This document shows, piece by piece, positions 16,288 through 23,837 of a stretch of DNA of 64,000 nucleotides. Made by a program: the position numbers and the translations under genes. The stretch is from the NCBI RefSeq assembly GCF_034424215.1, contig NZ_CP139960.1, positions 744,001-808,000 on the forward strand, written 5' to 3'. Source of the DNA: Niabella yanshanensis. GTDB lineage: Bacteria > Bacteroidota > Bacteroidia > Chitinophagales > Chitinophagaceae. Numbering within the stretch: position 1 is the stretch's first letter; each line of letters opens with the position of its first letter. The notes beneath the pieces were generated by a model. The model was given only the letters and a program-made list of their open reading frames with translations, was not told the DNA's origin and searched no databases.

Positions 16288-17514
16288 ATGATGCAGCGAT
16301 CCGGCAGTGCAGACTTACCCCTTCATAACGGCCAGGTGCCGCCCTGGCTGGCTGCGCGCATGGCGGCATTGGGCAAGGCGATTGTGGAAGAAATTATCGC
16401 CGGCCAGGGTAAAAGCGCCCTGCTGTCTAAGCTAAGCGACCCCTTCTGGTTCCAGAGCCTGGGCGCGGTGATGGGTATGGACTGGCATTCGTCGGGCATT
16501 ACTACCTCGGTAATGGGGGCTTTAAAAAGCAGCATCAACCCGCTGGCCAGGGAGCTGGGCATCTGCATCTGCGGCGGTAAGGGCCGCCACTCGCGGAACA
16601 CGCCCCAGGATATCCTGCGCTTTGCCGAAACCACCGGCCTGAACGCGCCCGACCTGGTGCGCAGCAGCAAGCTGAGCGCCAAGGTGGATAATACGGCCGT
16701 GCAGGATGGCTTTCAACTGTACCAGCATCATTTCATATTGAGCGACGAGGGCCAGTGGACGGTGATCCAGCAAGGCATGCGCGACAGCAGCGCTACGGCC
16801 CGGCGGTATCATTGGCACTCCCCATCGGTACAATCGTTTACCGAAACGCCGCATACCAGCATTTACGGGGCCAACCAGGGTACGATCCTCAACCTGACCG
16901 ATCAACTGGCGCGGCCTTTAAAAACCGCTATGATGGAAGTGGCTACTGAAAACCCGGACCGGATGCTGCCGGAGATCGCTAAGATGCGGCACCTGGTAAT
17001 GCCTAGCCACCACGATGTAAGGGCAAAGGATGTGGACCTGAAGCGCCTGGGCGCGGTGCTCTGGCTGGCACAGGAAAAGCAAGTGCAGAACTTTGAAGAG
17101 CTGCTGTTGCTGGAAGGCCTGGGCCCGAAAACCTTGCAGTCGCTGGCGCTGGTGAGCGAGGTGATCTACGGGCAGCCCACACAGTTTAAGGATCCGGCGC
17201 GTTTTTCCTTTGCCCATGGCGGCAAGGACGGGCATCCCTTCCCGGTGCCTACGCGGGTGTATGATGAAACGATCGACACTTTACAGCAGGCCATAAACAG
17301 AGCTAAGCTGGGCCGGCAGGATAAAATGCAGGCGATACAATCGCTGTCGAAAATAACAGACCGGCTGTCCGAAGACTTTATACCAGATGGCAGTATTGAC
17401 GAGGTGATCGCTCACGAAAGGGCGGAATCCTGGAAATATAGCGGACGAACGGTTTTTGGTAAAGCGAAGCGGCCGCAGGGACGGCAGTTGGATTTGTTTG
17501 ATGACCAAGGATAG
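16288..17514 (+). CDS. DUF763 domain protein
   Basis: This 408-aa protein is a full-length DUF763 member: the N-terminal MQRSGSADLPLHNGQVPPWLA and the central GGKGRHSRNTPQ and YQHHFILSDEGQWTVIQQGM segments are hallmarks. A helix-hairpin-helix-like LLLLEGLGPKTLQSLALVSEVIYG stretch near residues 274-297 suggests DNA binding. The biochemical function of the family is unknown to me; DNA repair or nuclease-related roles have been suggested by domain content. It is GC-rich compared with the island on its left. Two adjacent ATG codons (16288, 16291) are possible starts. Confidence 0.9.
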   Translation: MMQRSGSADLPLHNGQVPPWLAARMAALGKAIVEEIIAGQGKSALLSKLSDPFWFQSLGAVMGMDWHSSGITTSVMGALKSSINPLARELGICICGGKGRHSRNTPQDILRFAETTGLNAPDLVRSSKLSAKVDNTAVQDGFQLYQHHFILSDEGQWTVIQQGMRDSSATARRYHWHSPSVQSFTETPHTSIYGANQGTILNLTDQLARPLKTAMMEVATENPDRMLPEIAKMRHLVMPSHHDVRAKDVDLKRLGAVLWLAQEKQVQNFEELLLLEGLGPKTLQSLALVSEVIYGQPTQFKDPARFSFAHGGKDGHPFPVPTRVYDETIDTLQQAINRAKLGRQDKMQAIQSLSKITDRLSEDFIPDGSIDEVIAHERAESWKYSGRTVFGKAKRPQGRQLDLFDDQG

Positions 17515-17530
17515 TAAGTGTGTATTTGAA

Positions 17531-17555
17531 AAAGTTACCAAAATTTGGTAACTTT
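17531..17555 (+). promoter_or_regulatory. perfect palindromic operator of the ParDE module
   Basis: AAAGTTACCAAA and its exact complement TTTGGTAACTTT flank a single A, ending 18 bp before the parD start. Type II antitoxins usually bind such a palindrome to repress their own operon, so this is the likely ParD/ParDE operator. Confidence 0.75.
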
Positions 17556-17573
17556 ACGTCAAAAAGAAACGTT

Positions 17574-17825
17574 ATGGGACGCAATACCTCTGTATCATTG
17601 GGCGATTACTTTGAAGATTTCGTAGAGCATAGCATTGCAGCAGGCAGGTATAGCAATGCCAGTGAGGTAATAAGGGCTGGCCTGCGATTGCTGGAAGAGG
17701 AAGAAAATAAAGTGCAGGCGCTTAAAAATGCCATTGAAGAAGGCATTAATAGCGGCGTTGCTAAAAATTTTGATGCTAAAAAACATTTAGCCCAATTAAA
17801 ATTGGCAAAGAGAAAAGATGGCTAA
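17574..17825 (+). CDS. parD: ParD-family antitoxin
   Basis: The ATG at 17574 is chosen because it begins MGRNTSVSLGDYFEDFV, the normal N-terminus of ParD/CopG-type ribbon-helix-helix antitoxins; a longer frame from 17520 would translate the operator. The product is 83 aa: a ribbon-helix-helix (about 1-50, with SNASEVIRAGLRLLEEEE) and a charged C-terminal tail that would wrap the toxin. It binds and inhibits ParE and represses the operon. Its last 8 bp overlap the parE start. Confidence 0.92.
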   Translation: MGRNTSVSLGDYFEDFVEHSIAAGRYSNASEVIRAGLRLLEEEENKVQALKNAIEEGINSGVAKNFDAKKHLAQLKLAKRKDG

Positions 17826-18117
17826 ATATGTATTAACGAATAAAGCAGTTGAAGACCTTACCCAGATTTGGGATTATACTTATGAAGTGTGGTCAGAAAA
17901 CCAGGCAGATAAGTATTATGAGTTAATTATTGCTGCCTTTGAGGAAATTGCTGAAAACCCTGCGTTGGGTAAAAGCTATGCAGCGCTGTCAAAAGAAATA
18001 TTGGGGTTTAAAGTAGGCAAGCATATCATCTTTTACACAATATTGAAACCCGATGAAGTTCAAATTGTAAGAATTCTTCATTCAAGAATGGACTTAAAAA
18101 ACAGACTGAGAGAATAA
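17818..18117 (+). CDS. parE: ParE-family toxin
   Basis: This 99-aa protein of the RelE/ParE fold starts with YVLTNKAVEDLTQIWDYTYEVW and has LGKSYAALSKEILGFKVGKHIIFYTI and a C-terminal VQIVRILHSRMDL segment, as in typical ParE proteins. ParE toxins poison DNA gyrase. The 8-bp overlap with parD gives translational coupling that keeps antitoxin in excess. It is intact, with normal length. The actual target is inferred from the family. Confidence 0.93.
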   Translation: MAKYVLTNKAVEDLTQIWDYTYEVWSENQADKYYELIIAAFEEIAENPALGKSYAALSKEILGFKVGKHIIFYTILKPDEVQIVRILHSRMDLKNRLRE

Positions 18118-18260
18118 TTGTGTTATTTTAGAGCAATACCTCAATAAAATTATTACATAACCCTCTTGTACACCGGCAATAAAAACGATTATGGCAGCCC
18201 CCAAGGAAAAGCTTGCAACAGCACTTTAAGTTTTAAATAGCCAGTGAAAATAAAAACCGA

Positions 18261-19223
18261 ATGGATAAAAAAATTATGGATACCAGGAATCAACCCAACC
18301 CAATGAAACGCCGCGACTTTTTACAAAAAACGGCTGTACTTGCAGCTTCTGCAATCTTTTTACCGGCTTTGGGCAATCGCGCCTATAGTGCTACCAATGC
18401 TATTAAAAATAAAAGCGCCATTCCAACCGTAAAACTCAATAACGGTTTACTGATGCCCGTGTTGGGCTTTGGTACCTATTCATTAAAAGGTGATATATGC
18501 CAGCGTTCTGTGGCTGATGCTATTGCTGTAGGGTATCGCCTTTTTGATACGGCCACCAGGTACGGAAACGAAGCATTTGTTGGTGCAGGAATCAAACAAA
18601 GCGGCATCAAAAGAGAAAACCTTTTTATCACCTCAAAAGTTTGGGTTGATGATTCGGGGTATGAAAAGACAAAAACGGCTTTTGAAACCTCCTTAAAAAA
18701 ACTGGGCACCGATTATTTAGATCTATATCTTATTCACCGGCCCAGGGGGGATTTTAAAGGCTCATGGAAAATGATGGAAGAGCTGCACAAAGCCGGTAAA
18801 ATAAAAGCGATCGGTATCAGTAATTTTACCCCGGCTCAATATAAAGACCTGATGTCGGTGGCTACCATAAAACCCGCAGTCAACCAAATTGAAACGCATG
18901 CTTTCTTCCACGAGATGGACTCCTATAACGATTTGAAGAAAAACGGCGTACAAATGGAAGCCTGGGCACCCTTTGCAGAGGGCAGAAACGGGCTTTTCAC
19001 CAATGAAACTTTGGCAGCCATCGGCAGGAAACACCATAAAACCACTGCCCAGGTAAGTTTAAGGTGGCATTACCAACGTGGTGTAGTGGCTATACCCAGA
19101 ACGGTGCAAAAAGCACATATGATGGAGAATTTAAACATTTTCGACTTTAAGTTAACTCCGGCTGAAATGAAAGCCATTGCAGCTTTAGATCTGAATACCT
19201 CTCAGTTTCCGGAATGGACCTAA
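18261..19223 (+). CDS. aldo/keto reductase with Tat signal
   Basis: A 320-aa NAD(P)H-dependent aldo/keto reductase of the 2,5-diketo-gluconate reductase type. The catalytic tetrad is visible as D96, Y101, K126 and H159 (FDTATRYGNE, SKVW, LIHRP), followed by GISNFTPAQ and the nucleotide-binding IPRTVQKAHMMEN region. The N-terminus has a twin-arginine motif (MKRRDFLQK, R17-R18) and a hydrophobic stretch with an alanine-rich cleavage region, so the enzyme is probably exported folded to the periplasm. The internal ATG at 18303 directly before the RR motif is an equally good start. It stands alone between the TA module and a long non-coding gap. Confidence 0.9.
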   Translation: MDKKIMDTRNQPNPMKRRDFLQKTAVLAASAIFLPALGNRAYSATNAIKNKSAIPTVKLNNGLLMPVLGFGTYSLKGDICQRSVADAIAVGYRLFDTATRYGNEAFVGAGIKQSGIKRENLFITSKVWVDDSGYEKTKTAFETSLKKLGTDYLDLYLIHRPRGDFKGSWKMMEELHKAGKIKAIGISNFTPAQYKDLMSVATIKPAVNQIETHAFFHEMDSYNDLKKNGVQMEAWAPFAEGRNGLFTNETLAAIGRKHHKTTAQVSLRWHYQRGVVAIPRTVQKAHMMENLNIFDFKLTPAEMKAIAALDLNTSQFPEWT

Positions 19224-19626
19224 ACCTACCGGAGCTGTTCCTTTATCCGCCTTATCTTTTATCAGGAAGAACTGAAAACTGAATACGTGCTGTTTCAGCA
19301 GCAAGTATAGTTTTCTGGTAAGCTCTGGCATGCCCTGTAAAGAAAGCACCAGGCTCCTACCCCCACATGATTTTAAATGGTAAAACCACGTCCTGTTATA
19401 CTTAGTAACTGAATTAGTTGAAACCTGTGATCAGGATTTTGTGATCAAAAAAAAACGATCACAAAAATCTGATCACAAAACATTTTTTGAAAGAGGATAA
19501 ACTAAAACAACAAAGGGCATCCACTTCTCCAGGACCAGTCAATTTGTTAACACACAAAGTGTAAACAGTACAAAGTGTTAACAAGCCTGGTGTTAACAAA
19601 ATCAACCATTGCCAAATCGTGGGTAA
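19224..19626. other. non-coding interval with hairpins and GTTAAC boxes
   Basis: 403 bp without a gene. It contains a 21-bp-stem hairpin (19426-19477) and a cluster of GTTAAC-type palindromic words: TTGTTAACAC (19544-19553), GTGTTAACAA (19575-19584) and a third GTGTTAACAAA at 19590-19600. These could be structured 3' ends or regulator sites for the convergent genes on either side. Confidence 0.55.
19426..19477. terminator. 21-bp stem hairpin between convergent genes
   Basis: Arms 19426-19446 and 19457-19477 pair with only one or two mismatches around a 10-nt A-rich loop; each arm itself contains two GTGATC words. It lies between the convergent aldo/keto reductase and PhyH genes, a natural place for a bidirectional terminator. 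Confidence 0.5.
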
Positions 19627-20571
19627 TTAGTCTAGCTTCGTAAAGCTTAAATACTGTACAAACCGCGGTTGGTCCGACCGGTTGATGCTGGCGGCATGGG
19701 GTAAGGTTTGCAGCCATACCACAATGTCGCCCTGGCGGCCGGGCACAGGTATGGCACCTGCTTCCCGCTCAATGGCATGCTGTGCTGCTACCGGATCGGC
19801 AAACTGCTGCTGGTAAGCCTCGTACTTTTGATGAAAGCCAGGAATAAGGCGCAACGGCCCCCGCTCTTCGGGCGTATCATCCAGGTAAATAAGCCCCTGT
19901 ATATAATATTCAGGCGGGCGGCTGTGGTCGATATCCCAATGCAAGGCATGATGCCTGAACTGCCAATGTTCCGTTTCCGGCGGGTTATAGCTTACCTTAT
20001 CAGTATTGGCTGCTATGTTGGGGGTTTCATACAGCTCTGCAAACAGCTGTTTTACGGCCGGGTGTCTTCGAATGGTTTCCATATCGGGTTGCTGGTATAC
20101 CTGCAACATCAGGCCATGCCAGTCGCTATGATTGGGGTACCAGGTAGTCGCATTGTTGAGGTCGATGCCCTGGTAATCGCAGATAAACTGTTTCACCCGT
20201 TCACAGTGTTCAATGGGTACCAATCCGCCAATACGCAGATAGCCCTGCTCCTGCCAATGCTGCCATTGCTCCGGGCTGAGGATAGGTTGGGCTAACAGTT
20301 CCGTTTCCGCAGTTGTTACGCCATCAAAAAGGCGAGCGGCCTTGGCTACCGCATCTGCACCACGGGTGTCCTGCAGCCATTGGTGGAAATCATCAACTGA
20401 GCGGCATTCGCTATACAGGTAGCGGAAGGTTTCGAACTTGCCCAACCCGTGCAGGGCCAGCCAACGGTTTTCCGTTTTTTCATAATCTGGCATGGGTTGC
20501 TGGTGCGGCTTGCCGGCTTTTACATCAAGGTGGGCAGTTACAAAGTAATCAATGAATTCGTTATTGGTCAT
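19627..20571 (-). CDS. phytanoyl-CoA dioxygenase (PhyH) family protein
   Basis: A 314-aa Fe(II)/2-oxoglutarate-dependent oxygenase of the PhyH family. The iron ligands are visible as HWDID and the distal LPHAASIN histidine, with downstream RFVQYLSF carrying the 2-oxoglutarate-binding arginine. The YIQGLIYLDDTPEERGPLRLIPGFH segment is typical of the fold. Substrate is unknown. The ATG at 20571 (MTNNEFIDYF) is preferred to the longer frame from 20673, whose extra 34 residues look unlike the family. It is convergent with the aldo/keto reductase gene and divergent from the LytTR gene. Confidence 0.85.
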   Translation of the reverse strand: MTNNEFIDYFVTAHLDVKAGKPHQQPMPDYEKTENRWLALHGLGKFETFRYLYSECRSVDDFHQWLQDTRGADAVAKAARLFDGVTTAETELLAQPILSPEQWQHWQEQGYLRIGGLVPIEHCERVKQFICDYQGIDLNNATTWYPNHSDWHGLMLQVYQQPDMETIRRHPAVKQLFAELYETPNIAANTDKVSYNPPETEHWQFRHHALHWDIDHSRPPEYYIQGLIYLDDTPEERGPLRLIPGFHQKYEAYQQQFADPVAAQHAIEREAGAIPVPGRQGDIVVWLQTLPHAASINRSDQPRFVQYLSFTKLD

Positions 20572-20682
20572 GGCAGCACGAATATAACGGTTAGCCGTGA
20601 GAAGCCTGCATTCTACGATAAATCGTGAGATGGTTAAAGCTAACCTCAAACTGAAGTCCTGATTTACTGACATTTTCTCTTA

Positions 20683-20703
20683 GTTAACAGCTGAGCTGTT
20701 AAC
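20683..20703. promoter_or_regulatory. 21-bp palindrome in the PhyH-LytTR divergent region
   Basis: GTTAACAGCT and its exact complement flank a single G. It lies between two divergent genes and could be a regulator-binding site. It also resembles the TTAACAGATGACAG words scattered in other intergenic gaps, so it may simply belong to that family. Confidence 0.4.
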
Positions 20704-20805
20704 AGATGACCCGCCCTGAAAACAAGGCCATTATATGGGGCCGAAAAATGCATTCGATCGCCTGATTAATATGTACATTTATAATATCATTAAATGTGAT
20801 CAGCA

Positions 20806-21645
20806 TTGACCCAACCCGCCATCATACCAATTATTGAACAAAACCCAAAGGCTTATCGACTTTTTGCGCCCATTGTAGCATTGTTGATCGCTGCCAATAT
20901 TGCGGCCGATTATTTATATACCCTCTTTCAAAACACGGCCTTTTATCTATCGGAATCAGCGCTTTTCAGCAGCTACTGGATCTTATTTGTTCCATTGGTA
21001 TTATTACAATGGAGATGGATGAGTTCGGTTGAAAAGAGATACCTGCAACTATCTATTACGCTATTGATAGCAGCCTTACACCTGGTAACCTATCCGGGAT
21101 TGATAAGATTATTGTCTGCGCTTTTTTACGATCATACTTTTGCCTATTGGCCAAGCTTTCAATTCGGGCTTTCCGCCTACCTGGTGCAGTCGCTGGTTAT
21201 TTATGGTTATGGCTTTGCAGTGATGGCATCGAAAAAAAGCATACAATCGGCGGCAGAAACCATTGAGGCTGCCCGTGTAGAACCAGCTGTTTTTCTGCAA
21301 ACTTTGCTGGTTAAGGATGGTGCAAATACACAAACACTACTGGTGGTAAATGATATCCAGTATTTTTCGGCCAGTCCTCCTTATGTAACGATCCATCTTT
21401 CTCATAAAAAATACCTGCATACAGCCACTTTAAAAGCACTGGAGGCGCAACTGGATAACGGCATATTTGTACGCATTCATAAATCCTGCCTGCTTAACAT
21501 CAATACTATTGTATCGGTGCAATCACGCAAAAATGGCGACTATGATGTAAAGCTGACAGATCAAACCATTTTAAGAGTAAGCCGTAACTACGCCGCAAAT
21601 CTCAAGGAAAAATGGCCGGCGAGGCCTCAGGTGAGCTTAAAATAA
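20806..21645 (+). CDS. membrane-anchored LytTR transcriptional regulator
   Basis: The 279-aa product has about four hydrophobic segments in the first 145 residues and a C-terminal LytTR DNA-binding domain (about 172-272, with DIQYFSASPPYVTIHL, FVRIHKSCLLNI and LRVSRNYAANLKE). This class, a membrane part fused to LytTR without a receiver, is common in Bacteroidota and probably senses an envelope signal. The frame has no good ATG: an ATG at 20794 is followed at once by TGA, so the TTG at 20806 is used; the start is uncertain. Confidence 0.85.
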   Translation: MTQPAIIPIIEQNPKAYRLFAPIVALLIAANIAADYLYTLFQNTAFYLSESALFSSYWILFVPLVLLQWRWMSSVEKRYLQLSITLLIAALHLVTYPGLIRLLSALFYDHTFAYWPSFQFGLSAYLVQSLVIYGYGFAVMASKKSIQSAAETIEAARVEPAVFLQTLLVKDGANTQTLLVVNDIQYFSASPPYVTIHLSHKKYLHTATLKALEAQLDNGIFVRIHKSCLLNINTIVSVQSRKNGDYDVKLTDQTILRVSRNYAANLKEKWPARPQVSLK

Positions 21646-21716
21646 ACGCAGCTTACCACATTCCATTTGTTCGTCACCTGGTTTGCCGCTCATATTTGTT
21701 CTAAAAAACAGGAATC

Positions 21717-22370
21717 ATGAAAAAATGGATATTGGAATTAACGACGGCATTGTGCTCTTTGGTATTCAGTTGTGGTTCACCGGTCAAACCCTCTGCACCG
21801 AAAACAGGCGAATTGATTGGCGGTGGTTGCGATGGTTGTGAGCTGATGTATGTTAATCTGCCAGAGCAAATAGCTTCAGCAGATAGCAGCCCCGCCTGGA
21901 ACGGCGAGGGCCAACCCTTAAAAATTTCTGGTACCGTACTAAAAGCGGATGGCAAAACACCTGCGCCTGATGTGATCATTTACTACTGGCAAACCGATAA
22001 CGAGGGCCATTATGCCAACCTGGAGGGACTGGATCCCCGGGCTAAACGCCACGGCTATATACGCGGCTGGCTCAAAACCGGTACTGACGGCAGGTACGCG
22101 CTGTATACGATCAGGCCCGCACCCTATCCTAACGATTCCTTACCGGCGCATATTCATTTATCGATAAAAGAACCCAAGCTGCCCAATGAGTATTACACTG
22201 ATGAGATCAATTTTGACGATGATCCTCTGCTGAAACCCTATTTTAAAAAACATCCGCCTGAACACCGGGGCGGCAGCGGCGTGGTGCGCGTGAAGTTGCA
22301 AGGCAGTTTGCAGGAAGCTGAGCATGATATTGAATTGGGAAAGAATATTCCGGGGTATCCGGGTAAATAG
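21717..22370 (+). CDS. intradiol-dioxygenase-like lipoprotein
   Basis: A 217-aa protein with a lipoprotein signal peptide (cysteine in LVFSCGS, about residue 19) and a beta-sandwich like intradiol ring-cleavage dioxygenases: LKISGTVLKADGKTPAPDVIIYYWQTDNEGHY, then GWLKTGTDGRYALYTIRPAPYP and PAHIHL. The two histidines of HIH plus tyrosines would bind Fe(III). Secreted relatives of this type act on catechol-like compounds, but the substrate is unknown. An AGGAA sequence precedes the ATG. It follows the LytTR gene on the same strand. Confidence 0.8.
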   Translation: MKKWILELTTALCSLVFSCGSPVKPSAPKTGELIGGGCDGCELMYVNLPEQIASADSSPAWNGEGQPLKISGTVLKADGKTPAPDVIIYYWQTDNEGHYANLEGLDPRAKRHGYIRGWLKTGTDGRYALYTIRPAPYPNDSLPAHIHLSIKEPKLPNEYYTDEINFDDDPLLKPYFKKHPPEHRGGSGVVRVKLQGSLQEAEHDIELGKNIPGYPGK

Positions 22371-22441
22371 TGTGCGACCTCATTGCCTTTTGTGGGTATG
22401 AATGTGAACCAGGAGCTGTCACTGTAATCTGTCAACTTCCC

Positions 22442-23572
22442 TCACCTCCCCTTCATCAGCACATAATCATAAGGAATGGTCTGGCTCAGATCGGCCAGGT
22501 ACCAAACGCCCGGATCACCGGCATACTGCACAAAGTCGTAAGCTATATCCAGTGGCATTTGAATATTGCCCAGGTTCTCACCCTGTTTGTTAAAGGCACA
22601 TACCATGGCTGTTACCCGAGCTATTTCTCCACCATTGGTTCCATCTGGCCGTAAAGCCGCATTATAAGCTTTACCAATGCGGATGTAAGCATTATGATCT
22701 TTTAATAATTCCCCCACCTTTCCTTTATAATAATGCAAAATAGCATCCTGCGCTTCTTCATTATCAGGCTGTTGGCTGGCCGGTTCCAATTTGGTATAAT
22801 CAAAGTGGCGGGCACGTTCGTAATCGTCCTTTACACCATCGGGTATAAAGTCTCCACGCTCTATGGCGGCCTTCCACATGACGGTATCCAATAATACCTG
22901 GGGTGCAGACTGTGCTACATCAGTGATACCGGCTGCGGCTTCAGCTGCTGCCTTAAGGGGTGCTGCAGCATCTGCCTCATCGGCTTCCGAATTCTCAAAA
23001 GAGCCGGGAAATAACCACATCCTCACCGAAGCCAGATGTTCGGGTACATGGTTCCAGCCAATAACAAATTGAATGAACAATAATAAGGCGACCAATAATA
23101 CCAGAAACGCGCGAAATAGTTTTTTAAACAGCTTTCCCCTGCTCAGGCCTTTATTACGCGGTGTCTCAAACTGGTCTGTAAAAAACTGTCGGTTGCCCTG
23201 TATAAAAGCTTTTACAGCATCCTGCGCAAAGGCATAGTCGCTTTGCTGGTAGCTGTAGTTAAGGTACCGGCCTGGTTTTGCAGGGTGTGGGTATTCATAT
23301 CGCACCATAAAAATGCGCCGGGTTGATGGCATATCTCCGTCCCGCCCAAAACCCGGACTAATATGTAAGGTTCGCTTATCACCATCAGCACCCAGGCTTA
23401 TTTCGTAAAAGTATAAATGATGTACCACATCATCCAGCCGCTCGTATACTGCTTTCTCCAATTGCTCCCAATCCACCTGCCTGAATAGCTGCCAGGCTGC
23501 ATCGCCCGAAAGGGAATTTATAATTTCCTCCTGCTGCTCAAAAGGATCCTGCAAGGCTACCGTAAAACGCAT
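22442..23572 (-). CDS. unrecognised single-pass membrane protein
   Basis: The 376-aa product has an N-terminal cytoplasmic-type region of about 150 residues, a basic stretch followed by one strong transmembrane segment (FLVLLVALLLFIQFVIGW, about 157-174), an alanine-rich linker, and a C-terminal region with VLLDTVMWKAAIERGDFIPDGV and a YYKGKVGELLKDHNAYIRIGKAYNAAL stretch. I do not recognise the family. It converges on the intradiol-dioxygenase-like gene with 71 bp between stops. Confidence 0.75.
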   Translation of the reverse strand: MRFTVALQDPFEQQEEIINSLSGDAAWQLFRQVDWEQLEKAVYERLDDVVHHLYFYEISLGADGDKRTLHISPGFGRDGDMPSTRRIFMVRYEYPHPAKPGRYLNYSYQQSDYAFAQDAVKAFIQGNRQFFTDQFETPRNKGLSRGKLFKKLFRAFLVLLVALLLFIQFVIGWNHVPEHLASVRMWLFPGSFENSEADEADAAAPLKAAAEAAAGITDVAQSAPQVLLDTVMWKAAIERGDFIPDGVKDDYERARHFDYTKLEPASQQPDNEEAQDAILHYYKGKVGELLKDHNAYIRIGKAYNAALRPDGTNGGEIARVTAMVCAFNKQGENLGNIQMPLDIAYDFVQYAGDPGVWYLADLSQTIPYDYVLMKGR

Positions 23573-23837
23573 AAGGTTCTGTTTAAGCCTTCAAATATAA
23601 GACTAGCCATAAATGCAAAGCCTTTGATTTATGATTCGCAAAAGAGCTGTTTAGATTCGTTGACAGAATTTAGTTGACAGATGACAGTTAACAGATGACA
23701 GCTCGTACATCGTACACCAGGCATCCTACATTATTCACCATTTCTTATTCACTTCTTCCCCTGGCTCAGTTGACAGATCACAGTTGACAGATGACAGCTC
23801 GTACTTCTTATATCGTACATCGTACATCATAGCTTGC
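23573..23837. repeat. intergenic TGACAG-word repeats
   Basis: This gap holds repeated words: an 18-bp direct repeat ACAGATGACAGCTCGTAC at 23691-23708 and 23787-23804, several GTTGACAG copies, and TCGTACATCGTACA runs. A segment at 23748-23768 resembles the 3' end of the neighbouring GH95 gene at 23836-23857, as if partly duplicated. No gene is seen. Confidence 0.7.

Noticed and set aside
19708-20295. 195-codon rightward frame within the PhyH gene
   Set aside because: Antisense shadow; the opposite strand encodes a protein with the HxD...H iron site.
22370-22654. 94-codon rightward frame after the intradiol-dioxygenase-like gene
   Set aside because: Mostly antisense to the end of the membrane protein gene; no motif and no independent support.
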